From positions 372,001 to 436,000 of the forward strand of contig QEYB01001019.1 of NCBI GenBank assembly GCA_017562135.1: a stretch of DNA of 64,000 nt. Reading direction: 5' to 3'. Positions within the stretch are counted from its first letter, which is position 1. The number at the start of each line of letters is the position of its first letter. Made by a program: the position numbers and the translations under genes. The notes below the pieces were generated by a model. The model was not told the DNA's origin and did no database searches. It saw nothing but the letters and a program-made list of their open reading frames with translations. Below, one piece after another: positions 1 to 23,169 of the stretch. This stretch comes from Dipylidium caninum. Taxonomy: Eukaryota > Platyhelminthes > Cestoda > Cyclophyllidea > Dipylidiidae.

Positions 1-77
1 TTGCAATTAAAAAATGGGATGTTAGAACTTTTAGACATATTTTGGCACCTTCTCATACTTCTCTCACCCTTTCTCAG

Positions 78-1778
78 ATAATGGGGCAGAAGGAGATTAA
101 AAACGACCGCTTTTTAACGATTGTGGGGACACTGAGCTCCATGGCGAACATGTTCGGTCGGCTGATGTGGGGCGAGCTGGCTGACAGAATCTTCTATAAG
201 GTGAGAGTTGTTAGGCTCAAACCTAACTGTGGTAAAGGGTATGAGGTAAATTCTAAGGATCAGACCATGATTAAAAGTGCACATACAAATTATGTTTTAT
301 TCGTGATGTTGAATGAACTTCCATTGTAACAGGAACATCATAGAGGTGAATCCGTCAAGTTGACTTTGGACTCCTCCTTCTGCCTTAAATTACTACTTTA
401 AAATGCGGTGTATGTTTAGTTAAATTAACAAAGAAAAAATGTAACGCTTAACTTGATTTTCTGTGAGTAACCTCGACCGTAAACCTGAACTCTTGAAAAT
501 TTATTATTATGCAGCGGAAAAAGTCAAAGACAGATCAAATGAGGGAAGGGGTCGTGTTTGGTGATTCATGGGTGGTTGGAGGGCTGCTGTTAACTCGCTC
601 TATCATCAACAAAATTGTCACTTTTTGCGTGTGTTTAACATTTGTTTACTCTGACTAGTGCAGCAGTGTTATCTTGCCTTAGCAGACACTCCTTTCTGTG
701 GTATTCGCGCTCTGGGCCCTACTTTTCCTTTTACTCCCCTTTTCACCCCACGTGCCACATGTGGGGATGTACCTCTTCGGTGTTACCGTCATTTTCCTCT
801 TCTTATGCATCGCCGGCTTGTTTGTACTTGTCCCTTATGCTGCGCGGAAGCTTTTCGGCCAAGTGTACTTCGCAGCCAACTTTGGTCTAATCTTTTCTGC
901 CGTGGTGAGGACTCTCAGATTCTTTTTTACTTGACAGCAGTAATCCTTATGTTGAAGGGAGAACAAAAATTCTTTACTCTCCACAGCTTCCAGGTGCAAT
1001 GTTGGGTTCAACTATCTCGGTGGCAGCAAATATCCACGAACACGTCATTCAATTATGCCTCGGGTGCGCCGGTTCATGCTTTGCCGGTAAGGAAGAGTTA
1101 TTTTCGTCTTATGCAAAGTTGATTAACTTTCCACAGCAAAGCATGATCCACTTTCCTAGTCTTAGCGTACCAGATGATAATTCACCTAAGCATTTTCCCA
1201 TTTGAGTTGGATTAAATGGCTGCAAATTTTGTTGAGATCCAACATCATGCCTTGGATTTGAAGCTTTTTGTAGCCGCATAAAAAGGAATGTTAGTGAAAA
1301 GGTCATTTCCAGCCGACAAAAATCGGACTAACCTACAGAGTAAATCGTTTCACTTGATCTCATAACCTACAACTTAAAAAGGGAAACTAGGATAGACGGA
1401 AACTGGCAGGATTTCCGCACGCACCAGGCTATTCATTTTTTATAAACCTCGTATTTACCAATTTTGAAATTTTCCTGCTCTTCGCATCTGGTACAAAATA
1501 CTTCGGAAAACGACGGAATACCCTCCACCCACAGTCGATGCAGTTGCGACGGCTCCACACACCACGTCGGTTACAAGGTGAAATTCAGTAAGCACTAAAA
1601 CGGAATTCCTGTTGTTCTAGGCTTCGTCGCTTCTATGACACTACCAGGCGGTCGTCGAAACGGCCCCAGGGCGCTTTCCTCCCTCTTCCTCCGCACCAGA
1701 CCGCAGGACACACAAACGCCCCAAGGCGTGGTATGTATCCACTACTTCTTTAACACAGCATCAAGACCTTATTATTGA
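78..1778 (+). CDS. Major facilitator superfamily transporter, 3' part (gene enters from left)
   Basis: Membrane transporter of the MFS fold, resembling the oxalate/formate-antiporter or monocarboxylate-carrier branch; substrate unknown. Exons read: 78-200, 683 (or 686)-904, 987-1086, and a probable last exon 1621-1778 ending in TGA. The first carries FLTIVGTLSSMANMFGRLMW and GELADR, typical of the cytosolic loop/TM junction after the central loop. The second encodes two hydrophobic helices (FALWALLFLLLPF and MYLFGVTVIFLFLCIAGLFV) separated by HVPHVG; the third has PGAMLGSTISVAANIHEH and another helix. All junctions keep phase (0,0,0,1). The last exon is less sure: it adds about 52 residues (starting FVASMTLPGG) without clear family likeness, and a competing donor lies near 1731. 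The N-terminal half is outside the window. Confidence 0.72.
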
Positions 1779-2074
1779 GCTTACCTTTCACCCACAATTT
1801 CCCAGCCTCAAGCGTGAACTCTAAGACTAGACAGTGAGCTCCCGGGGGACAAAAAAGATGCGATAACAGCCCTTTTGGTTTCCGGATATTTCGCTTCTTA
1901 CCACCGACAATATTCAATCATTTGAATTTGAAGTGGAACTGGGTTGAAGAAAACAACATAATGACATAATTCATTAACAAAAGTGGTATATTTACATGGA
2001 TTTATATTGTGGGGAGGAGGAGTGAATGGACGAGTATGAAAGTGGACAGTAACGGGGAGGCGTTAAAAATGCAA

Positions 2075-5000
2075 TTAGAAGGCGCAGCGAGTACGCATAT
2101 CCTCGAGGCGTTTTGCGATGTCCGTGGGGATTTTGTCCATCTCCTCCGCAATGTCCGCTGTTTCTCCACGTCCAAAGTATTGAACATCTCGCAGAGGTCC
2201 CCGTCAATTACGTTCTGTTGCGGTACAGGTTAATAATTTACCCATTCCAATGGATCTTAGAAAATGATCTAGACTCGTTTAACAGGATACCCAGTTACCG
2301 AAAACGTATACTCTTTTATAGTCACGATTATCATAAAAAACTTTCTGAAAGTAAATGGGTAACGCATATTTCAAAGACAAGTGCGTTAACACTATGGATG
2401 AGGACAAAAATATTTGGTATTTACTTGAGAATCACTGGGTACACAGGGAAAGAGAACAAGAAAGCCCGAACATGTGGATGAAGCTGAATTTCAAATTTAA
2501 AATTTAATTGCTTTCGCCACATGAGTTGTAATATGCATCAAAATAATAGATACCAGCCTCAATTTGAAAATAGGGTTCCCTAGACATTAACAGCGAGCAT
2601 GGGAGTCTCAGCCAGCTAATAAGCAGTGCGGACTGAAAATTAACTGCCAAGAGGATAGGATATAAAAGCAAAGGACAAAAATATAAGGAGACAAACCTTG
2701 CAGGGATAGTAGAGAGACCGATAATGAAGGTGGTCACGTCCAACAAGGGAAATATTTTCGGTGCGCATGTGCAGCTCAAGGTGTTGGAAGAACGAGTAGG
2801 CGTCCTTGGAAGCGAATGGAATGAGAATGCCAAGGCTGCCCGAGAGTGTAACATACACAAGACCCTCTGAACCGCCTGGAATTAACGTGGCCTTCTGGAG
2901 AGCTGTCACCACCTCGCCGACGTAGAAATGACATACCATCTAAAAAAACATATTTCGACAACACATGTATTCAATTAATATACATTGTCAGAGTCTAAAG
3001 CCACGCTTGAGTAAATGATCAAAAGAAAATTTTCCACTCCGTCATATTGGTAAGACGTAATGGCCAATTTTAGCACTAATTATTCTCATGTCACGGTGGA
3101 CTTAAACTCAAAGAAAATACACATCGTTTTTGATATATCATAAGCTTAGGAAAAGATAAGTACAAAAAGACCAAAATGTGGCAAAAGTACAAAACGCATC
3201 ACATTAATTATGTGAATGTTGAACCAGGGAAGGGAACTTATTCTAGTGAATAATTCATCAGAAATTTTATTTACATTTCAGCAAAGGTCATGTTGGGTGT
3301 ATCAACTTTGTAAAAAGATCAACAAATTTGCAAAAAATCTAAGTGATGTAGAATACAACATTAACTTATAAAAAAATAAATCAACTTGGGGATCAGAAAA
3401 AACCCAAATGGTTGATTAATCAGATGAAAAAACATGCAATATCACGAAAGTATCGCCACCAACCGCGATCTTAACCAGCGTCAATAATGTAAATAATTGG
3501 TGGATCCTAGACGTTATAATAGTTTTTTGTGTTTACTGTCAATTCAAAGTCTTCGGAACGTGTTACCAAGAGACCCAAGAATTTTAGCCTACGGTACTGA
3601 ATAAAACCTGGGGATTAAGAAGTGAGACAAGTAGTCTGAAGTCCGAGAAGAGGCTTCCGCAACCTAAATCAAAGGAAGATTGTCAGAGAGGGTCTGCAAA
3701 TATACTAGAGAGCGGATTACCCTATTAACGCTCAAGGACGTAATTAGAGCGTATTTCATCAAAACAGGGCGTCTTAGTAAAAGAGCTACCTCAAGTTTTT
3801 GACTGGCACCACCAAGGGCGTTCCTGTCCCAAAGTGAACGATTTCCACTAGGGTCTTCCTCTACATTGTCGTTTACATCAGGCGGAAGACGAAGAATTAT
3901 GATGTTGCCAAACTTGTCGGCAACCGCGGCCGTAGAATTGTCCAGCACTGCAACCTGAGTAATCCAACGCGGACTGGCGTCGTCAGCAAATATAACCATT
4001 TGATTGTCTGCTCGCGGCCGGTAGCGAACCCAAAAGAGACTTTCCTGTACATCCGTCACCAGAATTCGGTGTCCGATACCGTAGATACCGTTTATCAGGT
4101 TCGGGAAGTGCTACACAGTAGCCGAGTGTCATATTATTATACAAAGTTAAAAATATACTTTTTGACAAATAAGAAGAGGTGCGCAATTAGTCAGGTATAC
4201 CAGCTCCCATCACTTTTCGTACACCATTAAGTCATTTTTGATTAACGAGAACAAGCTAAATGTGACATCGACGGCGGCGTACTGAAAACAACTCAAGCAC
4301 TTTGAGGGGTCGATCAAACATGGAAGGTAAGTAGAATTTCGGTGGCCTCAGTGGTTACATTTCTACACGAAAAAGACGATTAATGGGACAAACACATAAG
4401 TAGTGAATTTGCTAATATAGAAACAGAGAAAAACAAGGAACTGGTAGGATATCATGCTACCCGGTGTTGTAAGATGAGAATAAAACAAGTGGCTATGTAA
4501 AGCTAATTGGCATTGTAGTTCTCTAGGTGATTAGCTGTATTCAAATTTCCGTATTGAATCAGAATCTCAATAAAAAAAGACATTTGCGTTGTGGTAAAAC
4601 ATTCTATTATCATAAATATCATGGTGATGAGTAGAAGTAGACACTTCAAGGAAGTCGAACAAAACTAGGCTGAAATTAGAGAATTTCGTGCCAACATAGC
4701 CGAAGAAAAATCTGAATTACACGGAGTAAGTAGTTCTCCAACAAAAACGGACAATTGGAAAAGCTACAAAAACGTACGCGATTCTCGCCTTTCTTAAGAA
4801 GTTTCTTCTTGCCCATGTCGTAAAGACGCAGGCGATGTCCAATACCAGCGAGAAGTCGACCCTGGTAGGCGCAAAGGGCAGCAGGATAATCCTCCACCGG
4901 AGTGTCGTGAATAAATTCCAAGTAGTCTCCGGTAGGAGTGGTACGATATGTGCGCAATACTCCGCCTGAACAACTGCGAGGGTTCAGTACCAGCTCCTTA

Positions 5001-8000
5001 GAAAGAGCTACAACCACGTAGTAGTCTCCAGGCCTATGGGAAAAAGTGAAGTTTGCAATATGCAGATTATAAGCACTGCCTTATCATATTATGCCAGAAA
5101 TAGTTACACGTCAACTAACAAAAGACCTTTCGACGTGTCTATATTAGAAACAAATATTGTGTTCGCTATACGCGTTTAGGTTGATACAGGTGACAAAAAA
5201 CGGACATCCACTGATTGGATAGAAATTTCACAAATACCAAACAAAATAGATACGTAATCCGAAAACCTAGATGGACAATAAACAGATATTCGGCGCTAAA
5301 TTCTACTATTGCAATAAAAAAACCTTTCTCAGTGAGGTGTTGCACTCAATGAACGCCATCCCCTTTTATTAGCACCAAAAAAGATTATCTTATTTGACTT
5401 AAATTAAACTTTGGCCACAATAGAAATATGGATAAAAAACTGGGCGAGAGTTCAGAACCAAAATACTAACCGGTTAGTGAAAGTAGCCAATGCGATGGCG
5501 TGTGCAGCTTCATTTTGCGGAAACCTGCAGACCTGAAGAGTTTCACCGCTGAGAGGGTTCATTAAACGCAAAAGGCTTGCCCACATACCAGGGCCTGCCT
5601 TTGGAGCGCCAAACACATCTTCGGGCAAAGGCCGGGTTAGGAATCCAGCGGCTTTTTCTTTATCACGAACATCAGTTAGAGCAGAGAGAATTCGCTAAAA
5701 AGAAAATTTTATGCTAACAAACAAAGCCTCCATACTTGTCTGAGTTTATATGTCAGTAGAAAACGTCTTACCTCAGTCATTTCTTTGCGTCTCTCTTCCT
5801 TTACTTCATCAGTGAAGGCGTTGTGATCAGTCTCGATGATAAAAGCGTTGTTCGATTCAGGGTGGAATACGAACCTTCGTGGTGTGTATTGAAGAAGAGT
5901 ACTAGTTTGATTAAAAACCGCACCTAATTTCTCCAAAGCTAAAATCCTATGCAGGAAACAAAGCTTACAAAATGACCAATGATTTCCAGCCAAGGGACAA
6001 AAATAGCCTACCTGAGGGAGTTCTCACAAATTGCCACGATGCCCTCAGGACACTGTTCTGAAGAGAAACCCGAGGCAAACTCTAATGCCTCATAAGAAAG
6101 GGGGATGATGTGGAAACGACTTTGGTACATATAAGAAAGCCAGGAGCGACTAGATACTGCCAAAACCGCCTCTCCACCTTGCATAGCGACGCGAAAGAGT
6201 TTGACTGGACTAGTTCCAAGGTAACGAGTTCGAGTGTCGGAGAGTTCACCTGTCACAGGATCCAGCACCACTCGAAAGAGAACACCGTTGCTTAGGCCTA
6301 TGTAAAGGTAGAGAATGCCACCATCACCCGCATTGTCTGATTCACTACCGCCCATTTCAACGATACAAAGAGACTCGGCTGCTGTCGGGAGACCTTGCAT
6401 GGTGAGTGGAGAAAGACAATCCTAGAAAAGAACCACAACAGTAGATGAGATTGAACAGGAGACATACCGAAGGGTCCAATGATAAAATCCGAACAGTGTT
6501 GTCTGCCAGACCGACAGCCAGGAAGCGAGAGCGTTGTTCATTGGTTGGAATGCGACCAAGAGCCATGCAGATGACATCCGCAGGCATTTCTTTTCGTTCC
6601 GTATACTCATTCAATTGACCTGTGGCATCCATTTCAAAGTAGACTAACTCGCCACCAGTTAGGGCGATGACGACTTGCCGACGATTTACGGCACAACGTT
6701 GGATAGTTTTTTTCCCAGGCGTGCGCCACACGTTTATTCGTTTGTCTGCACGAATGTGACGAATGCCATCAGGATAAACCTGAACGAGAGCATCATCACC
6801 TAGTTGTGAGCAAGTCAGAGTCGGTGTTGTGCCCAGAAACCCCGAGTCAGTTACTTCTTCCACGGTCTCACCGATTGAAAGAACAAGAGTTGCATTCACA
6901 AAGGATACAACAATGAAGGAATCGTACTCTTCTATAAAACCGAGATCAAAACACTAGCCGAGCTGTTACCCTCCGAATTGCGTTTTACTGTCCATACTGC
7001 ATTCGGACTACCAGGAAGGTCAGATTTGGCCATTTCGGTGACCTCTAAGCCGTGCCGAAGCAAACGGAACGTAGACCTTGGTCCCCTGCCGCAAAGTACA
7101 GCCATTTGAGGGGTGTCTTCGTTAGCCAAATCAGCAATCTAAAAAGAATCCCAAATGAACATATAAGAACTTACATGAAGGCCAGTTATCGGAGAAAGGC
7201 TCTCAATTGTATCGACCTCAATCAAATTTTTCAGTGGACGAGGTGTGAAGTAAAATGTATCCCCTTCTTCCAAGGGCATTGCAGATGAGAATTCAGGTTC
7301 GTCATCATTGTCACCCAGATGAGCAATTTGATAGAGATGGCTAAAAAAACCGAGTAATTCTACAGATGTTATGCTTACTGATTTCCGAACTCAGAGGCAA
7401 CAAAGAGAAAGCCAGTTTTCAACACGCACATTGCCGATGCCACAGGAACTGTATCGAAGTATTTCAAACGTATTTCAGTAACGGTTTCCTTATCCTTTTC
7501 CAGATTGATTTTGAAAATGTCTCCCTGTTCAGTTTGAGCAAGAAAGAAAAAAAGATTTTTAGTCCGGTGTGTTGCACTGCAAACAAACAGGAGCCCCCGA
7601 TCGGGATCATCGAGATCGTTACGACGCTGAGGAATGGGACAACGAATATCGGGTTCATCTCCAAAGTTCTTGTAAGTAATATAGTTTTCAGAACAAATAA
7701 GAATGCCGGAATGAACCTCATTCCCACCCGGCACCGTAATCAAAAAGTTGGCATGTTCCTCTAGCGGCTCAGAGTACTTGCGCACGACATGATTGAGACC
7801 GAGATCCAATTCATAGTAGGTGAGTAGCTGATGGGCCGATCTTGCAGCTTCACCAGTAGCATCTTGATCAGCCTCTTCGTAATCCATTTCAATGCAAGCA
7901 AAAGTTGGATTCTCAAAACCCACATCAACTCCAACTATATGATAGACTAGAGTGTTCGATTTATGAGCTTCCAATGGTGATGAAATTGTGAGACGGGCTT

Positions 8001-8475
8001 GTGAATCACGGTTCATCACATAAACGAGCTTTTGCTTCTCAACAGCTCCAACCATAAGAGCACGTCCCTTAGGGTCAATTGCGAGATATTGACCTGGTAT
8101 AATGCGTCTACAACCGCTTTTCCCATAGGTTTCTTGTTGCACTTTTTCAAAAATATTCTTGGATGGAATGTACTCCAGAACTACAATCCGACCAGAGTCA
8201 GACCCGATGACAATATAATCTAAACAAATAAATTTTGAAGTAATCAAACCTTTCGTTCCGCCGGTTAAGCGAAAAGGCATCAAGGAGCGAATAATGCCGA
8301 AGACCTCGGTCGTTAGTAAGGTGTAAAGCTTCCCTGAACTTGCGTCGACGCGCATAATTTCAATGATTTTTCCCTTCGCAACAACAATTTCCTGTTGTTT
8401 TGTGCCGGAAAAACTGCCATTTATGGCATGTGTAATGCCAGATGCCTTCTGAAGGCTGAGATTGTATAGAAACAT
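2075..8475 (-). CDS. SF3B3: Splicing factor 3B subunit 3 (SAP130), 12 exons
   Basis: Scaffold of the SF3b heptamer in U2 snRNP, needed for branch-site recognition in the nucleus. Exons, 5' to 3' on the minus strand: 8475-8250, 8219-7379, 7340-7175, 7138-6970, 6931-6468, 6421-6012, 5946-5772, 5694-5471, 5033-4778, 4110-3790, 2939-2697, 2214-2075. Joined product is about 1211 residues (human 1217) and matches throughout: [14 protein letters not shown] start, [133 protein letters not shown]-terminal MMS1-type propellers and C-terminal CPSF_A region are both present. The 30-nt intron 8220-8249 is placed because the unspliced reading would insert ten residues between GGTK and [11 protein letters not shown]. 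The last exon needs one extra base near 2154/2155 to reach the conserved tail ending MRTRCAF and stop at 2075. Introns are 30-850 nt. Confidence 0.96.
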
Positions 8476-10161
8476 ATTACAACAGTGGCGAATGCAGTTA
8501 CAGTGCGAAAACCCACAACGCCCGGGTTCACAATAAACTATTAAAACTGATCAACAAACAAATTATATTTTATTGCAATGAAACAACACGATGTTAAACA
8601 ATTTCTGAAATTATTCACAATAGTGTGAAAAATGATCTTGGGCGCCGAATGTATCATTCCAACCCGGGGGAGACCGATAGTCGGATAGTTTGGGGTGTTA
8701 AGAAAATAAGCTGAAAATATGAAACTACGCTCGCCGCAAAAAAAGTTTAGACTCGTCCCTATTTTTTACAGTCGGCCTATCATGCAATTACCACCAGACC
8801 AAGAAATGCTCGACCGAAATGCGATGTAGTTTTACGATAGATTAACACATGTCCCTCCCTTTCACACTTCCCCATAATACCCATAAGTAGCGAGCGCCTT
8901 GAAGGAAACTATCTAGCTGAAAGATTTGGCTCACTTTATTCAGTTAATGATGGGTCAGAGTTGGAAGCGAATATGCCCTAGAGTTACAGCAAATCGAGTG
9001 GTGGCAAATCATTTAACGTAATCACTACTCTTGAAGACATTGACGGGTGAAAAAGGCATCGAAGATTCATGGCTATTTTAATTTTTGTTTGCGAAACCTA
9101 CTTAACGCAAGTTTAGCATTTTAATTGGTTTGATTTCTATCCTATTAAATTAGTAAATATACTTGCCGTAAAGACACACAGCGATCTTTACAGAAGACGG
9201 CAATCTATCAAACTAACTAGAGATTTTAGGTTATACGTCGAATAATTCAAAATCGCAGCTTAGTCCTCTTTCCACCTTAGCGATCAGCGAGAATTTTATA
9301 AGGCAAACTACCCAATTTCCCTCCCTAATGCGTCCCTGGTATGCTGTGAAGCGGCATTGTAGCTATTATTTATGATCATATGTCTCCAAAAGAGTGGCTA
9401 ATAATGAATAGGATGGGGGTAAGTAACAATCGGGGTGGTTGTTAGAATTAAAAACCATAATTTGTTTGTCTATACGGCGCGAAGTGCACGTGTTATTCAC
9501 CAGTAGGATATTTCAAATTCCACTTCGAAACAAAAGGATGAATCAGCGCCGTCATCGACAAAAATGAACCCCCAAACAGCTAATTCGTGTATTGCAACCA
9601 TTTAAATGATCAGAGATAATTTTCTCTTAAAAATACTTGCGAAAAGATGACGCTTTCATATAGGCAAGCATTTTGTTGACAATCTGTGCAGATTTTATTA
9701 CACCGAGTAATCTTTGCTTAGGCCGTGATTGGTTCTCGTTCATAAGGGTCTTAGAGTTACAACTTTCCTATTTGAAATTGGGGAATCTGAGACTTGTTGA
9801 TCTTTTGTTTTTGAAACAGATCAACATATATCATAAAACCAGTGGGCATTGAATATCCGTGACAGAATTTAAATTATACAATATTTACCATCACCAGTTC
9901 CATTATTTATGCATCGAGCTCACAATATCGATTCATGTTACGTGTTTAAATCAAAAAATGCGGGCAAGAATATTCAGTATATAATTTTTTCATCTCCAAC
10001 AAAAATCTTCATTACGGTAAACGTTTTTTTACAAAAAAAATAAATTTAAAGTACACAATTTTTTATAAAAATAACTCTAACGTTATTTACGTTCTCTTTG
10101 TTTTGCTTATCCAACGACGCCTCATTGTGTATGCTCCTTGAGTGAAACTCGTTGTTTAATA
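8476..10161. other. Divergent intergenic region between SF3B3 and KAT7
   Basis: About 1.7 kb separates the start codons of two divergently transcribed housekeeping genes, so both promoters should lie here. It is AT-rich with no convincing coding frame, and I saw no TATA box, tRNA or recognisable mobile element in it. Confidence 0.6.
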
Positions 10162-19347
<9,186 letters not shown>

Positions 19348-22300
19348 CAGACGACTCCCCTCACCTGTGTACATGTCCTTTTTTGACAATAGAAATTCCG
19401 TTTTATCCTACGCCTTTTTCTCTTGAGCCACATGAAAGAGCATTCAGGCTGATCCCGAGTGTTAATTGCTCACCGCCGCATTTTTTTAAAAATTTCGTCT
19501 GGTCGTTTCGCTAACTTTTTTTGTCCATTTGGGCTCCAAACTGGAGATGTTACTCCTGGTCGGAGAATTTTCGTAATCCCCGAACGGGAAGGCGGTTATG
19601 TTGGATGTGAGAATAGTGGATGTCACTGAAATTCTGACTCTTGAACCTCCCTGCTCTGTTCGCTTGCTCGCCCGAGGCGCTGGCCGAAGTACGAGTGTCG
19701 AAGTGCCCGCCACAGACTGAGAGTGGGCCAAGTAGCCAGCAGTGGTCAGAGGTGGGCCAACTTGTTGACGTGTGTCCTCAAACGCCGCAGCAGAGCTCAA
19801 CTTGAAACTTGGAATGAGAGGAACGTAGAAAGCGATATTTAAAGCTGTTTTGGAGGAGGCAAATGCCTCCGACAGTAATGAAAGCCTCTTCTACCTACTT
19901 AATCTGTAAGCATTGGAGTTGGATGTGAAGCAACTGTAGCGTTTGTGGAGGAACTAAGTATTTATTCTTATTCTACTTCTTCCCCACTAACCTCTAAATT
20001 TGCTTTCTCAGCCTGACAAGGGGAAATGCCATAAGTTGCAGTTGGGAAGCTCCGTTAACAGATCCGCAATCAGCGTCCCTGTGAGATGCGATTCACCTCA
20101 AGCCACCCCGCTCAGAAGTTGGCCGAGGAGAACTCCCTTTTCTAGTATGAGTCCACGCGGCCTGCTTGAGTTACCCCCTTTACTGCTCCGAACTGCCCAT
20201 CGTGGAGCGATCGGGACAGCGTAACGCATGAGTGACGCTGATGGCAGAAGTGGTTAGTTGTTCTCAGGACTCACAGTTAGAGCCCTTTGAGCTCCCGACT
20301 GGGCACGATCGACCCGGTAGGCTCCACGTCGCGCCACTTGTGCTCTGTTGTGCGTCTTTCATAGTGTTAGCTTCCGGATGAGTTATCAGCGTAACTGATT
20401 CTCTTCGGGGGATTTGAGTTGACCGGAAATAGGCATTATGAAATCAGGAACCTGGGACAGGGGGCGGACGCCCGATTGTTGTCAAAGTAGTCAGGCGATG
20501 GAGGAGTTTGATCGGTGAGGTCTTCTCTATCTGCTCTTTCACCCCTCTCCCCCGGAAAGGCAAGGCCTACCTGGGGTATAATTTATTTCATATTTGAGAG
20601 GATTTGTCCTTTTTTTATGGATCTTCATTTCCGTTGCCATATCTGCAGCACACATTGCATAAAAGTAACCATTATCAACCACTCCTCTTCCTTCTTCTTC
20701 TTCCAAACCCCGATTTGCGTCACAACCTAACAATACTCCATTAAAGCGCTCCCCCTCGCAAGTTCTCCCTTTTGGTATAAGTGTTAATAGTTCGGGAGCA
20801 GAGATTTAGTGCAATACAATAGGACAGAGGCTGTGGAGAAGCGAAGCCATCTTAGAACTTACCTCAACCCCGACAATTGGCTCACATTTATGAGATTGCC
20901 TTCAATTCCCATCTTGCGGTCGGGTACACGCAAACCTTCAGGTAGGAGCAAAAAGGCAGCTTCATAAAAGTAACGGTTATTAGGGGAGCTACGGATTAGG
21001 CCTCCGTTGATGCACGGCATCCTCGTCGGGCGTCAGCCAATTTCAGGGGAGGGCCTGGCTGCATTCTCACTGAAGTTAATGCCTCTTCTGATTTTCAACT
21101 GCTTTTACAGCTGATTTTTTTATTCATATATAGCCAAAAAAACCGTGAAAATCTATTTACATAGAGTTGCTCTATTTGGTGCAAAGTGGGAGCCGTGCTT
21201 GATTGATTACTGAAGATACTACTAATTGCCTAATAAGTAGACGAGATCTGGTTCAAGAAAAGTAGACTCGCTTCAAAGTTGCAATGACGGTGCTTTCCGG
21301 CCTCGGCGATGAAGCCACAACGATGGATTGTGCACTAGGTTTACTTCTAGGCTGCGTGAAAAGGTCACAAAGACCATGGAATCCTCTACTCGTTAATATT
21401 TCAGCGCTATCTGCGCCATCCGCAAGAGTCGTTTCAGACGCAGCAATGTACTCAAGTTTATATGAGACAAAAGTGACAGTCGAGTCGTTCTTCGCTGGGC
21501 AGCGGTCTCAGTGTCAGTTGGCGTGATTTCCCGCCCTAACAAGGAACGAATTGCCATCGTTAGGGTTTTTTGGTCCCATGGGTTAGCATCCTTAAGTGAC
21601 GCCATAATCTATTAGCTTAATTTTCCATTCAAGTTTGAGATGTCATGAGTGGAAAGAGTGTCCTTCTGAGACCTTGCAAGGCGCTTTTAGAAGTCGTGGT
21701 GGGAGGTTGATACAATCACATCGTCGGCAATTTGCCATATCACCATACCGGCATTTTTCATTTGAGCATACCCGAATAATGCAATGGAATAACTAGCGAC
21801 ATTCATTCATTTTTCACGAATGCCATCGTTGTGTCGAGTGAGCAGTGGCCTTTTGACCTCGTCCGTAAGGTCCGCTGAGCGATGGGAATCTGCACCACTT
21901 CCCCAGCCGCGAAATTAAATGTAAATGGGCATTACTCGGACCGCGGTGGGAAGATATTAGAAAGTCGTTGTGGCCACCCACGCAACGCACCAACTGAGGC
22001 ATTTCCGAGGTTAGTAGAGACAATATCATGAGTCTTGCTAGCCACAGCCAAAGCATAGAGTCGACTTTGATAAGATGATGGATTATCAGCGTAAAGACGT
22101 TTTCAGGACACAACTCTTCCCACATGAAATTGTAGTTTGTTATGACTCTTAGGTCTTCATCATTCCCCGTGCTCTGGGGCGCTGCCTCTAACCGTTTCCT
22201 CGCGATTTTAAGTGGCTACTAAAGGACCTTTAAGAAGCCCTCTAATTAGGCGACTTCTACTGCTTTCCGTCTCGCCCAATCCGATACGCAACAACAAAAG

Positions 22301-23169
22301 ATGCGGGAAATTAGCATTGCGTAAAGTCTCTCATTCGTATACGTGAAACAGGAGTTCTGGAGGAGGCAAAATTGTTGTCGCAACCCCCAAAACAGGGCTG
22401 AGGTACTTCCTGATGAAATCATGGTATATGACAGTAGTTCGGGTGTTGAAGGAGGTCGAGTGGGACCTGGAACCTCGCTACAACCATAGACGGAAAGGAG
22501 GAGACAGCGCAGACCCACACTTTCGAGCTGAATGGTATGTCCTGGGGGGGGGGGGTTAGGGACCTGTGTCGACCTATTCCAGGCCAAATCATTGAGGCGA
22601 TCTGCTTCCACGACGATGTGTGTTTAACCACTCTAACAGGTCTCGTCCCTTTTTTCCACATTTAGAGAAGATCTCTGTTAGATGGACTATGCCTCATTTC
22701 GTTTGCCGCCATTATTCATGCAGTTGCACGGTTAGCACCCCAAATGTGTCAGAGGTTAGGACTTTTCTGCTTTAAAGACAGAATAATGTTCTGGCGGAAG
22801 TTATGTTGCTCAAAAAAATCCGCCTTCTCTCTCTGGTGAGAGACACCATCTCGCCTTCGCACTCGATTTCCAAACACGCCCACTTTGTGTGCAAATCATC
22901 ATTTAGTACAAGTGGCAGGTCCACCGTAATCGGTGTGCAGCACGTGTTTTAGGGGGAGTAAATTTAGAACTGTGCAGTCTGTCTGGGCGGGACGGAGAGG
23001 GGGAGACCAGTCCTCGGTCGCCCTCGTGAAGAGGCAATAAGGAACGGACTTGCACAGCCTCGGCGACGCTGATTGCGCGTTGTTCTACAAAAGGTCTTCG
23101 TAGTAAAGGCGGGGAGATTGCATTTGTCAAAATAACGCTGCTTCGCCTCTTTGCTTGCCCGGAGGTATG
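19348..23169. other. Convergent intergenic region, KAT7 3' end to GPCR 3' end
   Basis: No gene is supported across 3.8 kb. Short open frames occur on both strands (for example 19486-19800 and 21393-21605 on minus) without family resemblance or matched splice sites. The 3' UTRs of both flanking genes must lie at the edges. A 12-base G run occurs at 22544-22555. Confidence 0.5.
22544..22555 (+). repeat. Poly-G tract, 12 bases
   Basis: Uninterrupted G homopolymer in the gene-poor region between KAT7 and the GPCR. A 9-base G run is seen at 36829-36837 as well. Such tracts are length-variable and error-prone in assemblies. Confidence 0.9.

Noticed and set aside
658..1122. 154-codon plus-strand open frame
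   Set aside because: Overlaps the transporter exons in another frame and continues through introns; no domain features.
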